Shown here piece after piece: positions 8,572 to 17,086 of a DNA stretch of 64,000 bases (positions are counted from its first letter, which is position 1; each line of letters starts with the position of its first letter). The notes under the pieces were generated by a model. The model searched no databases, was not told the DNA's origin, and saw only the letters and a list, made by a program, of their open reading frames with translations. This DNA is from an uncultured Christensenellaceae bacterium. Its GTDB lineage: Bacteria; Bacillota; Clostridia; Christensenellales; UMGS416. Location of the stretch: assembly GCA_944376795.1 (NCBI GenBank), contig CALWDW010000001.1:72915-136914 (forward strand), given 5' to 3'. A program made the translations under genes and the position numbers.

Positions 8572-9849
8572 TTATACCTCCTGCAAAATACTTTGGGGGG
8601 AAGCAATCCGCCCCGCAACGGCGCTAGCCGCCGCCACGGCAGGCCCCGCCAGATAGACCTGGCTGTCCTTATGCCCCATTCGGCCAAGGAAATTCCGGTT
8701 GGTGGTGGCAACGCACCGTTCGCCCGCCGCCAACACGCCCATGTACCCTCCAAGGCAGGGACCACAGGTAGGCGTTGAGAACACTGCGCCTGCATCGATA
8801 AAAACCTCCGTCAGACCTTCCTGCATGGCTTGCTTGTAAATCTTCTGGGTAGCGGGAATCACAATCATTCGTACCCGAGGATGCACCTTCCGTCCCCGAA
8901 GAATAGAAGCAGCCACCCGCAGATCCTCAATCCGACCGTTGGTGCAGCTGCCCACCACCACCTGGTCAATGGCGATATCCTCTGCCATGGCTTCCTGAAT
9001 GGAATGCGCATTCTCCGGCAGGTGAGGATATGCAACAGTCAGCGGCACCTGGCTTAGATCGATTTCAATGGTTTCCCGATACACGGCATCGGCATCGGGT
9101 TCCAAGATGGTCCCTATATCCCCGGCATGCTCCTTGGCATAGGCCTGCGCCGCATCGTCCACGGGGAAAATGCCATTCTTCGCCCCGCCTTCTACTGCCA
9201 TATTGGCCATGGTAAAGCGATCCGCCATGGAGAGGTACTGCAGGCCGTCTCCCGTGAACTCCATCGACGTATACCGTGCGCCGTCCACGCCAATCATGCC
9301 AATGATATGCAGTATGACGTCCTTTCCCGAAACATACGGCCCGGGCTTTCCCGTCAAAACAAACCGAATGGCCTCGGGTACCCGGAGCCACACGCTTCCC
9401 GTGGCCATGGCGCAGCCCATATCGGTGGAGCCTACACCAGTGGAGAAAGCTCCCAGAGCCCCATAGGTACAGGTATGGGAGTCGGCGCCAATGATCAGAT
9501 CTCCGGGCTTCACCAGTCCGGCCTCGGGAAGCAGCGCATGCTCAATACCCATGCGGCCCACCTCAAAGTACCACTGGATTCCCTCTTTTTGCGCAAATTC
9601 CCGCACCGTCTTCGCCTGCTGGGCCGAGGCTATATCCTTGTTGGGAGTAAAATGATCGGGAACCAGCGCAATCTTTGTCCTGTCAAAGACGTGCTCGACC
9701 CCCAGCTTGCCAAACTCCTGGATGGCCAAAGGCGCCGTGATATCGTTGGCCAGGGCCAAGTCGATGCGGCACTCCACCAAGCTCCCTGCCTGGACGTCCT
9801 GTCCCGGGGCATGGAGAGCCAAAATCTTTTGGGTCATCGTCAATCCCAT
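8572..9849 (-). CDS. leuC: 3-isopropylmalate dehydratase large subunit
   Basis: This 425-residue catalytic subunit binds the [4Fe-4S] cluster of isopropylmalate isomerase. Aconitase-family features are visible: DHFTPNKDI near residue 65, [21 protein letters not shown] near 120, [12 protein letters not shown] near 300 with a cluster Cys, and [12 protein letters not shown] near 360 with the Cys-x-x-Cys pair. The size fits the short homoaconitase-like LeuC class. ATG 9849 is preceded by GGGAGG. It lies 42 bases after ilvN and 4 before leuD in the same operon. Confidence 0.95.
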   Translation of the reverse strand: MGLTMTQKILALHAPGQDVQAGSLVECRIDLALANDITAPLAIQEFGKLGVEHVFDRTKIALVPDHFTPNKDIASAQQAKTVREFAQKEGIQWYFEVGRMGIEHALLPEAGLVKPGDLIIGADSHTCTYGALGAFSTGVGSTDMGCAMATGSVWLRVPEAIRFVLTGKPGPYVSGKDVILHIIGMIGVDGARYTSMEFTGDGLQYLSMADRFTMANMAVEGGAKNGIFPVDDAAQAYAKEHAGDIGTILEPDADAVYRETIEIDLSQVPLTVAYPHLPENAHSIQEAMAEDIAIDQVVVGSCTNGRIEDLRVAASILRGRKVHPRVRMIVIPATQKIYKQAMQEGLTEVFIDAGAVFSTPTCGPCLGGYMGVLAAGERCVATTNRNFLGRMGHKDSQVYLAGPAVAAASAVAGRIASPQSILQEV

Positions 9850-9891
9850 GGTTTTTCCTCCCTGCTTCGGTTAAATTGGCTATTCCCTATC

Positions 9892-10392
9892 TCAAAGTAC
9901 ATTGGAAATCGAGGCAACGCCACGCTCCAGGGCCACCATACCCGTGCGTGCCATTTCGATGATTCCGTAGTCTTGGAGCATCTCAATAAAGGCGCTGTTC
10001 TTATCCTCCTCGCCTGTGATCTCGATGGTCATGCTTCCCCGGCTCACATCGATAATGCGCGCGCGGAAAATGTCCACAATCCTTGCCACCGCCTCACGGC
10101 TGCTTTGGTCGCATGCCACCTTGATCAGCAGCAGCTCCCGGGAAACCTCCTGGCCCTGGGGGAGCACCTGCACTACGATCACACTCATCAGCTTTTGGAT
10201 CTGCGCCACCATCTGCTCGACAATCTGCACCGTTGCCAAAATACGGATGGTCATCCGGGAAATCCCCTCCATATTGGTAGTGCCTACTGCCAAGCTCTCA
10301 ATGTTGAAGCCGCGCCGGCTGAAAAGGGAGGCCACGCGCGCCAGCGCACCAGGTTGGTTGTATACCAACACACTGAGCGTATACTTTTCCAT
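9892..10392 (-). CDS. ilvN: Acetolactate synthase small (regulatory) subunit
   Basis: This 166-residue subunit has an N-terminal ACT domain (residues 4-75, with NQPGALARVASLFSRRGFNI, the usual valine-binding region) and a C-terminal IlvN domain. In this family it activates the large subunit and carries valine feedback inhibition. Its ATG overlaps the ilvB stop by one base (TGATG), so the two subunits are probably translated in coupling. The length is as expected. Confidence 0.95.
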   Translation of the reverse strand: MEKYTLSVLVYNQPGALARVASLFSRRGFNIESLAVGTTNMEGISRMTIRILATVQIVEQMVAQIQKLMSVIVVQVLPQGQEVSRELLLIKVACDQSSREAVARIVDIFRARIIDVSRGSMTIEITGEEDKNSAFIEMLQDYGIIEMARTGMVALERGVASISNVL

Positions 10393-12098
10393 CAGCTCTC
10401 CTCCCGTGATTCGAGAATGTAGCTTTCCAATGAACCCTGTGGCCGCACCATAGGCCGCACCATCTCGTCCGGATCAATCCGGCAGAGAATTAAAGCGCTT
10501 CGCCGCTCCTCTACCGCCTGCTGGTACGCCCGGCAAAAGGCCTCCATGTTGGATACATAGCTTCCTTCCATGCCGTACGCCGCGGCAAGCTTCTCATAGT
10601 CAGGAATCCCGGAAAGCCCCGTGGCCATGTGGCGCCCGTCATAGAAGAGGCTCTGCCACTGTCGCACCATGCCCAGCGCCCGGTTGTCCATGACCACAAT
10701 GATAATGGGGAGCCTCTCCCGTGCAACAGTGGTCAATTCCGCCTGGTTCATGAGGAAGGAGCCATCCCCTGTCACCAGGGTCACCAATGCATCCGGCTGG
10801 GCCAGTTGGGCACCAATGGCTCCCCCCAAACCATAGCCCATGGTTCCCGATCCCCCACTGGTAATCATCTGCCCGGGATGGATAAAGGGATATGCTTGGG
10901 CAACCCACATCTGATGCTGACCCACATCGGTCACCACAATCCCCTCATACTGGGCCATGCGCGCCATTGCCGTCATAATGTGGGAAGGTGTCCAGGCTTC
11001 TCCCTGCTGATCCATTGCCGGCGTCTGCCACCATACAGGCCGGTGGATGAAAGGCAGCCGCTGGGCCAGAGGCTCCAAAATAGCGCGGGCATCGGCTGTT
11101 ACATGGAGATAGGAGGACACCGTTTTATTGATTTCGGCACGGTCAATATCAATATGAATCACGTGGGCATGCGGCGCAAAACGCTGGGCGTTCATCAGGG
11201 TTCGGTCGCTGAACCGGGTTCCCACCGCCAGCAAAACATCGCATTTCTGCAGCGCGGCGTTGGCCCCGCGGGTCCCGTGCATGCCGGCCATTCCAAGAAA
11301 GTGCCGGTCGAAGTAGGGTATCGCCGTAATCCCCATCAGCGTCGACGCCACCGGCGCGTCGAGGCGATGCATGACTTCCCGGAGCGCGTCACATGCTTTG
11401 CCCCGTATGACGCCGCCGCCGGCCAGAATGACCGGACGCTTGGCCGTTGACAACGTATGTGCGATGGAATCCAGCGCGCCCTCGTCCAGAAAGCGGTTCT
11501 GCCTTTGGAAAAAGAGCTCGCCCTTTTGCCGGAGGAAACGATTCTCACGGTACCATGCCTCCAAGGCGTCCTGATCCAGAAAGGTGTAGGTATCATCCGC
11601 CTCTTCCAACACGTCCTTAGGAATATCCACCAATACAGGGCCGGGCCGGCCCTCTCGGGCAATAAAGAATGCTTCCCGCAGCTCCCGGGCCAAGGAACGT
11701 GCGCTGGCCACCACCACGCTATGCTTGGTAATGGACATCGTAATACCCCAGATATCCGCCTCCTGGAAGGAATCGCTCCCCCTCTTGGCCCGGGGGATAT
11801 TGGCAGTAATGTACACAACTGGAATCGAATCCATGAAACTGGCCGCAATCCCGGTCACCAGATTGGTGGCGCCGGGGCCGGAGGTCGCCAGGCACACCCC
11901 TATTTTGCCGCTTGCCCGGGCATAGCCGTCGGCTGCGTGAGCGCCGTGCTGCTCGTGGGTGGGCAGCACATGCCGGAGCACCTCCCGCGCACCATACAGC
12001 GCATCGTACAGGGGCAGTATCGCCCCGCCTGGATAGCCAAATACCACCTCAACCCCTTGCTCTCGCAAGCACTGGATGACAATCTCCGCCCCGCGCAT
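10392..12098 (-). CDS. ilvB: Acetolactate synthase large (catalytic) subunit
   Basis: This 568-residue thiamine-diphosphate enzyme makes acetolactate or acetohydroxybutyrate, the first common step to valine, leucine and isoleucine. The N-terminal PYR domain has FGYPGGAILPLYDAL near residue 20 with the catalytic Glu nearby (THEQHGAHAADGYARA). The middle is the FAD/DHAP-type domain. The C-terminal PP domain has GDGSFLMNQAEL near 440, the ThDP/Mg motif. The frame is open to 12161, but ATG 12098 is chosen because AAGGAGG lies 6 bases upstream and the protein then begins as the family does. Upstream is a 110-base leader with a terminator hairpin. Confidence 0.95.
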   Translation of the reverse strand: MRGAEIVIQCLREQGVEVVFGYPGGAILPLYDALYGAREVLRHVLPTHEQHGAHAADGYARASGKIGVCLATSGPGATNLVTGIAASFMDSIPVVYITANIPRAKRGSDSFQEADIWGITMSITKHSVVVASARSLARELREAFFIAREGRPGPVLVDIPKDVLEEADDTYTFLDQDALEAWYRENRFLRQKGELFFQRQNRFLDEGALDSIAHTLSTAKRPVILAGGGVIRGKACDALREVMHRLDAPVASTLMGITAIPYFDRHFLGMAGMHGTRGANAALQKCDVLLAVGTRFSDRTLMNAQRFAPHAHVIHIDIDRAEINKTVSSYLHVTADARAILEPLAQRLPFIHRPVWWQTPAMDQQGEAWTPSHIMTAMARMAQYEGIVVTDVGQHQMWVAQAYPFIHPGQMITSGGSGTMGYGLGGAIGAQLAQPDALVTLVTGDGSFLMNQAELTTVARERLPIIIVVMDNRALGMVRQWQSLFYDGRHMATGLSGIPDYEKLAAAYGMEGSYVSNMEAFCRAYQQAVEERRSALILCRIDPDEMVRPMVRPQGSLESYILESREES

Positions 12099-12108
12099 CG
12101 CGGCCTCC

Positions 12109-12183
12109 TTACAGTAAAACCCCTTTGCCAGGAGCAAAGGGGTCGGTTTCATCACCAGCAACGGCCCATTGCGCCGCGCCCAT
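12109..12183 (-). other. Possible leader peptide ORF in the ilvB leader
   Basis: ATG 12183 opens a 24-codon frame ending Gly-Val-Leu-Leu, with its TAA at 12109-12111 just before the ilvB ribosome binding site. The Val-Leu-Leu codons fall in the T-tract side of the leader hairpin, which would link translation to termination. No clear ribosome binding site precedes it, so this is a weak call. Confidence 0.25.
12116..12142 (-). terminator. Leader terminator (attenuator) of the ilv-leu operon
   Basis: CCCCTTTGC-5-GCAAAGGGG forms a perfect 9-bp stem (12142-12134 with 12128-12120, read on minus), followed by TTTT. It lies between the promoter and the ilvB start, 20 bases upstream of the ATG, so readthrough here would control the whole operon. 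Confidence 0.75.
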
Positions 12184-12214
12184 GGATCAAAGCATCACGC
12201 TTTTGACCTGATTT

Positions 12215-12244
12215 ATTATATCACTCCCCGTCTGCCTGCGTCAA
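12215..12244 (-). promoter_or_regulatory. Promoter of the ilvB-ilvN-leuCDB operon
   Basis: TTGACG (12244-12239), an 18-base spacer and a perfect TATAAT (12220-12215) on minus. The -35 overlaps the stop codon of the HD-domain gene. The predicted leader is about 110 bases, too short for a normal T-box. Confidence 0.75.
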
Positions 12245-12942
12245 GACGAGGATCCATTCTCCCCCTCCACAGGCATACGCGCTTGGTTATTCACCACCAC
12301 GCCATTGACCACCAGATCGAAGCTGCAGCCCAGGTACTTAGCGGCCGCCTCGCTCATCCGCATGCGGGTGAGATAAATCTGCATAAACTCCATCACCGAA
12401 GACGACTGATCCATGGCGATCTCATAACGGATTACCCGGCGCGGCTTATCCACTTCCAGCCAATTCAGCTTGATGGCGTAATTCACCCGATCATGGATGT
12501 CGTCCAAATTGAAATGCTTCTTTCGCACCCGGGTACGATGCGCGTCGCTCTTATCGGCAATAATCAGGGCGGAGGATACATCGCTTACCGGCAAGCCATT
12601 CTGCTCCTCGTGATTTCCCACGGCGGTGCAGATGGTCGTCACCTCTTCCACAGGCATTCCCATCCCTCGAAGAATGGGAAAGAGCAAGGCGCCCCCAGTA
12701 ATCCCATGGTTGTGCCGATTGATGCTGTTTCCCACGTCATGAACCCATCCGGCAATGGCTGCCAGCTGACAGCGCCGTTCCGGATACCCCAGCTCACGCA
12801 GGATCTGCTCGGCCGTATGGCTGACATAGCCCACATGGCGCAGCCCATGCTCCGTATAGCCCAGCACCTCCAGCGCCTGGTTGGTGGCGTCAATCAGGCC
12901 GGCAATGTCTTCATTGCTTCGCACATCCTGTAATGTAATCAT
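12241..12942 (-). CDS. HD-domain phosphohydrolase of unknown substrate
   Basis: This 233-residue soluble protein has an HD-superfamily core: an upstream His in HGLRHVGYVSHT (about residues 32-43), WVHDVGNSINRHNHG (67-81) with the HD pair, and NHEEQNG and IIADKSDAHR further on, as needed for a metal-dependent phosphohydrolase. Related small HD proteins act on nucleotides or phosphate esters; the substrate cannot be told. ATG 12942 follows the HEAT-like gene stop by 3 bases, so these are co-translated. Its stop overlaps the ilvB -35. Confidence 0.8.
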   Translation of the reverse strand: MITLQDVRSNEDIAGLIDATNQALEVLGYTEHGLRHVGYVSHTAEQILRELGYPERRCQLAAIAGWVHDVGNSINRHNHGITGGALLFPILRGMGMPVEEVTTICTAVGNHEEQNGLPVSDVSSALIIADKSDAHRTRVRKKHFNLDDIHDRVNYAIKLNWLEVDKPRRVIRYEIAMDQSSSVMEFMQIYLTRMRMSEAAAKYLGCSFDLVVNGVVVNNQARMPVEGENGSSS

Positions 12943-12945
12943 CTT

Positions 12946-13800
12946 CTACTCCATCCTCTTAAGAGATTCATATGCGTCGTCACCCGAGAAATCTCGCTCG
13001 ATATCGATATGGCCCCCCAGCTCTTCTATAGCATTGCGGATCTCCAGATAATCCAGATAGGAGAGATCCGGATCCACGATGGCTTCCTCTAGCAGGGGAA
13101 GTGCTGCGGGATCCCCATATTTGCCAAGATATGAGGCGAAAAGCGCACGCTGGCCCCGCATGCCCGTAAAGAGCTTGGCCATCCAGTCAAAAATCCGGGC
13201 ATCTCTGGAATGGTTGCTAAGCACATCCAGGAAGCTGGCCCGTGCCCAATCGGTTATCGGCCCTTCCATGGCGGAGAGGATGGGCTCCACAGCAGCCTCT
13301 CCTGCCTGTAGGAGGCAGTCCGCGGCCATGTCGGCAACCTCGTCCTCTTGCCCGCTGCGCTGGGCCACCATGGCAATCAAATCCTCCACAGGTACGTCCT
13401 TACCGATCTCACTCAGCAGTCCCAGCACCGTCATGCGAACTTCAGCCACAGGCAGTTTGTCCGGAATAGCCGTTTCTCCACGCAGGCAGCGCAAAAGGCA
13501 GTCATATGCCGGATCTCCCATGGACGCGATGCGGTCCATCAGCGGGCCCGGAATCCCAATGCCGGCAGACATATAGCCCAGCAGCCAATCCAGCAAGAAC
13601 GCAGCGTCCTCATACCGGTCAAAATAGCGCTGCGGCACTTCCCCATCCAGCCAGTCGGCCGGCGTTTCCAGCCATGTCAGATAGAGTTCGGGCATACGGG
13701 CCTCCATTTCGTCCACCGACATGGCGTCCTGGTTTTCCTTCAGCCACTTCCGGGTATAGATCTCAAACTGCTTATCAAAGTCAATAATAGGCCGGACCAT
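12946..13800 (-). CDS. HEAT-repeat-like protein of unknown function
   Basis: The frame is open upstream to 13995, but ATG 13800 is chosen: GAGG lies 9 bases before it, and a longer start would bury it deep in the TPR gene. This gives 284 residues, overlapping the TPR gene end by 20 bases. Residues 100-280 are regular short helical units with alternating Leu/Ala and Asp-Pro turns (for example VEDLIAMVAQRSG, AVEPILSAMEGP, DPAALPLLEEAIVDPD), the look of HEAT or armadillo repeats. No catalytic motif is seen. It sits between a TPR protein and an HD phosphohydrolase, so a scaffold role is plausible but unproven. Confidence 0.6.
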   Translation of the reverse strand: MVRPIIDFDKQFEIYTRKWLKENQDAMSVDEMEARMPELYLTWLETPADWLDGEVPQRYFDRYEDAAFLLDWLLGYMSAGIGIPGPLMDRIASMGDPAYDCLLRCLRGETAIPDKLPVAEVRMTVLGLLSEIGKDVPVEDLIAMVAQRSGQEDEVADMAADCLLQAGEAAVEPILSAMEGPITDWARASFLDVLSNHSRDARIFDWMAKLFTGMRGQRALFASYLGKYGDPAALPLLEEAIVDPDLSYLDYLEIRNAIEELGGHIDIERDFSGDDAYESLKRME

Positions 13801-15499
13801 TTTTCTCATCCTCGCTGTCTTTCTCATAGATTTTCTGCAAACAGGCGGATACAGCTGAAGGCTTAACGCCATAAATCTCCGCCACCTTTGCGATAGTAAT
13901 AGGACTGACCTCATACTCCGATGCATACCGGTACTCCAGCGCAGCCTGCCAAGCTTCCAGGCTGCGCATATTCTCCGTGACGGCAGCCTCCCCATGGGTC
14001 AGCCGCATCCAAAGCTTGGTCAAGCGCTCCTGGTAACCCGAATACCGGCTGTGCATAGCCGCTATTGTCCCCTCCAGCACCTCCGCCTGTTTGGGAGACA
14101 AACCTGCTGCTTCCTTGACATGAACCCAAACCTCTACCAAACCATCCTTGGTCAGGGCCACATACGGATCCGGCACGCCCATCTGCTTCAGCAGCCCCAT
14201 AACTTCCTGCTTCGTCTCGTCGCTCTCGGTACGGGAAACCAAAAACCGCTTAAAAACAGGCACCGCCTTTTCCCCGGCAATGGTATAAATCAGATGCAGC
14301 ATAGCCCGCTGTGTTTCCGGATCCTGCAGACGCATACCCCAGAGCAGAAGCTTACGAAAATCTTCATCCTCCCACAACTCCGCCATATGCTCGCCCGCCT
14401 TCGCCACGCGATCGTTGATCTGCCTGACGCGGGCCAGCACCTCCTGCACGGGAAACTGCAATGTGTAATGGAGAAAATCCACATTCGTCTCCCCTCGCAG
14501 GCATGAAGCAGTCAGCCGGTAATAGTAATCGGCTACCAGGTCATCCGGATCGATCCTCGTCATGCGCTTCCACGTGGCAAGCGCCTGTTTCCTGTGCCCA
14601 GCATTGAAGCTGGCCAGCGCATAGTATTGCAGCAGCCTCGGTGCATCAAGTCCCGAATCCATAAGTTCCAACAGCCGCTGCTCAGCCTGCTGATGGAGGC
14701 CAAACTCGCACAGCAGCGCTGCGATCTTGAAGCTCTCCTCATCATTTTGGCACGGATACCGCTGTATTTTTTCCAGCAACGCCTGCGCTTCTTCGTTCTG
14801 GTGGTTTCGTAAGTAAAAAAGAGCCAAATTACAGATTACGGCAATATCATCCGGATGGCTGTCCTGAATCTCACGGGCCACCTCAATCGCCTTATTCACA
14901 TCGCCGCACAAAAAGTACGCCACGGCTACCTGCAGATAGGCCGTTACGAGATCCCCATTCTCCACCAGGTTTTCATCCTGGAGAGGTGCTATTACTTGTT
15001 GCGGAAGCTTTTTTTCTTTAGCAAGCTCCTTGACGCGATCCCGGAACTGCTGGCGCAACGCTGCGAGTTCCAGGTGGGAACCCTCCTCTGCCTCAGCCGC
15101 TTCATCCATTGCGTCCAGCAGGTACTCCGCCTCCTCAGCGTAGGTACCGTCAGGATCCATATGGAGATAATTGGTGAGAAAATCTTCCGCCCTACCAAAA
15201 TCACCCAGAGCGTAAAAATTGCTTCCCAAGGCAAAGTAGCATTCGGCGTTTTCCTCCAGCCGGGGTAGCAGGAGCAGCAACAGCTCATTGGAACGATCAT
15301 AATACCGAAGCTGGGCATAGAGCCAAGCCAACTCCAACTGCACCGCAACGTTATCCTCTTCCCGGGCCTGCAGTTTGCGATAACACGCCAACGCTTCGAC
15401 CAGTTCGCCGCGCTCCACATGCCGCTGGGCACGCTTGGCGTAGAAAACGTCGTTCTGCTGGTATGGGACTACGTGTCCCGTATGCTTGGTCTTCTTCAT
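13781..15499 (-). CDS. TPR-repeat protein with C-terminal helix-turn-helix-like segment
   Basis: This 572-residue soluble protein begins at ATG 15499 with GTAGGAG upstream. TPR units are evident at residues 22-125 (AKRAQRHVERGELVEALACY, then ALGSNFYALGDFGRAEDFLTN) and again at 185-330 (AVAYFLCGDVNKAIEVAREI, ICNLALFYLRNHQNEEAQALL, YALASFNAGHRKQALATWKR). The last about 40 residues (SPITIAKVAEIYGVKPSAVS) resemble a helix-turn-helix. TPR proteins mediate protein contacts; partners are unknown. It starts 38 bases after hslO and overlaps the HEAT-like gene by 20 bases. Confidence 0.75.
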   Translation of the reverse strand: MKKTKHTGHVVPYQQNDVFYAKRAQRHVERGELVEALACYRKLQAREEDNVAVQLELAWLYAQLRYYDRSNELLLLLLPRLEENAECYFALGSNFYALGDFGRAEDFLTNYLHMDPDGTYAEEAEYLLDAMDEAAEAEEGSHLELAALRQQFRDRVKELAKEKKLPQQVIAPLQDENLVENGDLVTAYLQVAVAYFLCGDVNKAIEVAREIQDSHPDDIAVICNLALFYLRNHQNEEAQALLEKIQRYPCQNDEESFKIAALLCEFGLHQQAEQRLLELMDSGLDAPRLLQYYALASFNAGHRKQALATWKRMTRIDPDDLVADYYYRLTASCLRGETNVDFLHYTLQFPVQEVLARVRQINDRVAKAGEHMAELWEDEDFRKLLLWGMRLQDPETQRAMLHLIYTIAGEKAVPVFKRFLVSRTESDETKQEVMGLLKQMGVPDPYVALTKDGLVEVWVHVKEAAGLSPKQAEVLEGTIAAMHSRYSGYQERLTKLWMRLTHGEAAVTENMRSLEAWQAALEYRYASEYEVSPITIAKVAEIYGVKPSAVSACLQKIYEKDSEDEKNGPAYY

Positions 15500-15537
15500 T
15501 TCTGCTCCTACAAATTCAGGAATTTCTACTATCCATC

Positions 15538-16434
15538 CTATGGCGCAGCCAACGCCTCGGTTAACAGCGCTCTGAGTTCTTTCTCATCAAACCGGTAGCT
15601 TGCGTGACAAAAGTGGCAAGTCAGTTCGGCGCCATGATCCTCCTGTATCATGGTTCTCAGTTCTTGGGCGCCTAGGCTAATCAACGCACGCTCAATGCGC
15701 TCCCGGCTGCAGTCACATTTCCAGCGAGGCTCCATGCGCTCCAGAATCTCCCATTCCAGTTCGCCAAAGAGCGCCTCCGCCAGGCCTTCCCCGCCATATT
15801 CGCCCATAAGTCGGCTAATATCCGCCAGAACGGGAGCACGCATCTCCAAATCCGCAATCATTGACTCTGAACAGCCTGGCATCACCTGCACCAGCACACC
15901 GCCCGCAGAGAGTACCGACCCGTCCGGATCCACCTGAACCCCTAGGCTTACCATAGAGGGCGTTTGCTCCGAAGTAGTATAATACATTGCCAGATCTTCG
16001 GCCACTTCCCCGCTGACAAGCGGCGTCTTGCCCGTATAGGGTGTCTTCAACCCTTGATCCCACACCACCGTCAGCATACCGTCGCGTCCAACCGCACCGC
16101 CTACATCCAGTTTTCCATCGGCACGCACTGGCAACGCAACCTGCGGATTTTCCAGCATGGCCTTGACCGTAGCATCCCGTGCCGCCGTGGCTACAACACG
16201 GCCGGCGGGCCCTTTTCCATCCAGTATGAGCGTCAAGCGATCTTCATCATTTTTCAGCTGGCAGCCCATGATCGCGGCGGCGCTGATGACGCGTCCCAAG
16301 ACAGCTGTGCATACCGGGCTAGTATCATGCACACGCCGCGCCTCTTCCACCATATTCCGGCTCGATATAACAAAAGCACGGGCTTGTCCCCCACCTAGGG
16401 TTCCTCGTAAAAGTATGTCCTGGCTCCGATCCAT
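15538..16434 (-). CDS. hslO: Hsp33 redox-regulated chaperone
   Basis: This 298-residue cytoplasmic holdase is activated by oxidation and protects unfolding proteins. The C-terminal zinc switch is intact: CDC in WKCDCSRER near residue 230 and CHFC near 268 give the four-Cys site (CxC plus CxxC). ATG 16434 is preferred over 16458 because TAGGAGG lies 9 bases upstream and the protein then begins MDRSQDILLRG. It is 11 bases downstream of the CBM9-like gene and heads a run into TPR, HEAT-like and HD genes. Confidence 0.95.
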   Translation of the reverse strand: MDRSQDILLRGTLGGGQARAFVISSRNMVEEARRVHDTSPVCTAVLGRVISAAAIMGCQLKNDEDRLTLILDGKGPAGRVVATAARDATVKAMLENPQVALPVRADGKLDVGGAVGRDGMLTVVWDQGLKTPYTGKTPLVSGEVAEDLAMYYTTSEQTPSMVSLGVQVDPDGSVLSAGGVLVQVMPGCSESMIADLEMRAPVLADISRLMGEYGGEGLAEALFGELEWEILERMEPRWKCDCSRERIERALISLGAQELRTMIQEDHGAELTCHFCHASYRFDEKELRALLTEALAAP

Positions 16435-16445
16435 TTTTGCGCCTC

Positions 16446-17081
16446 CTACCTTGCCCATTCCAATCGACCAAAAAACGCCGGGCAGTGGAACATCGGCTGA
16501 GGCAGATCAATGGGATTCCAGCATGCCCAATGGGGTGCCTCGGTAGCATCCCCGCACTTATAGAAGTTCCCCGCCATCGGCGCATGAGACTTCGGATTGA
16601 ATTCCGGAATCAGCTCCTGCAGGAAACTGAAAGGAATATGATAGACCAGCGTCCACTGTCCACCCTGGTAATCTTCCACCTTATCCAGCGCTTCTATCCC
16701 AAAAAGGGCGCGGGTATCAATGGTATCCACCAGCGTGCGCTTGCTTTTTTCCCGGCCCACCTCCACCAGCATCACGCCGCAGGGGTTGCATTCGAAATTG
16801 ATATACCGGTCCTGCGCATCAGGCGCAGGGTTCAGGAAAAACTCCAAGCAGGAATCGGTATACACAGGCCCATTCTGCTGGGTTACCACGGCGCGGAGCT
16901 TTTCCTCCCGGGCGCGCAGCGCCACCCACAATCCGTCCGCATCATGGCAGAGCATCGCCTCTGCCTCCGGATGTCCTGGGCAAGGCCATGGAAAGTTGGC
17001 AATGGGCGCCCACGGATCCTCTTCCATTCGCTTTGCGAATTCTGCACGATTCGCAGCATACCGTATCTGATAGGTCTTCAT
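16446..17081 (-). CDS. Carbohydrate-binding family 9-like protein
   Basis: The protein has 211 residues from ATG 17081. That start is chosen because GGAG lies 8 bases upstream; the ATG at 17087 is too close to it. The whole protein resembles the stand-alone CBM9-like/DOMON beta-sandwich group, with DGLWVALRAREEKLRA, YTDSCLEFFLNPAPD and WTLVYHIPFSFL stretches and a WACWNPIDLPQPMFHCPAFFG end typical of that family. No signal peptide and no catalytic site are seen. It begins 5 bases after the fucosidase stop, so the two are translated together; it may bind the sugar the fucosidase acts on, which is inference. Confidence 0.75.
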   Translation of the reverse strand: MKTYQIRYAANRAEFAKRMEEDPWAPIANFPWPCPGHPEAEAMLCHDADGLWVALRAREEKLRAVVTQQNGPVYTDSCLEFFLNPAPDAQDRYINFECNPCGVMLVEVGREKSKRTLVDTIDTRALFGIEALDKVEDYQGGQWTLVYHIPFSFLQELIPEFNPKSHAPMAGNFYKCGDATEAPHWACWNPIDLPQPMFHCPAFFGRLEWAR

Positions 17082-17086
17082 AACCA

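Noticed and set aside
9127..10422. 431-codon plus-strand open frame
   Set aside because: It is antisense to leuC and ilvN and has His/Gln-rich shadow composition.
12241..12244. Possible read of the ilvB promoter as internal to an HD-ilvB operon only
   Set aside because: A perfect TATAAT and the leader terminator argue that ilvB has its own start, though readthrough from the HD gene remains possible.
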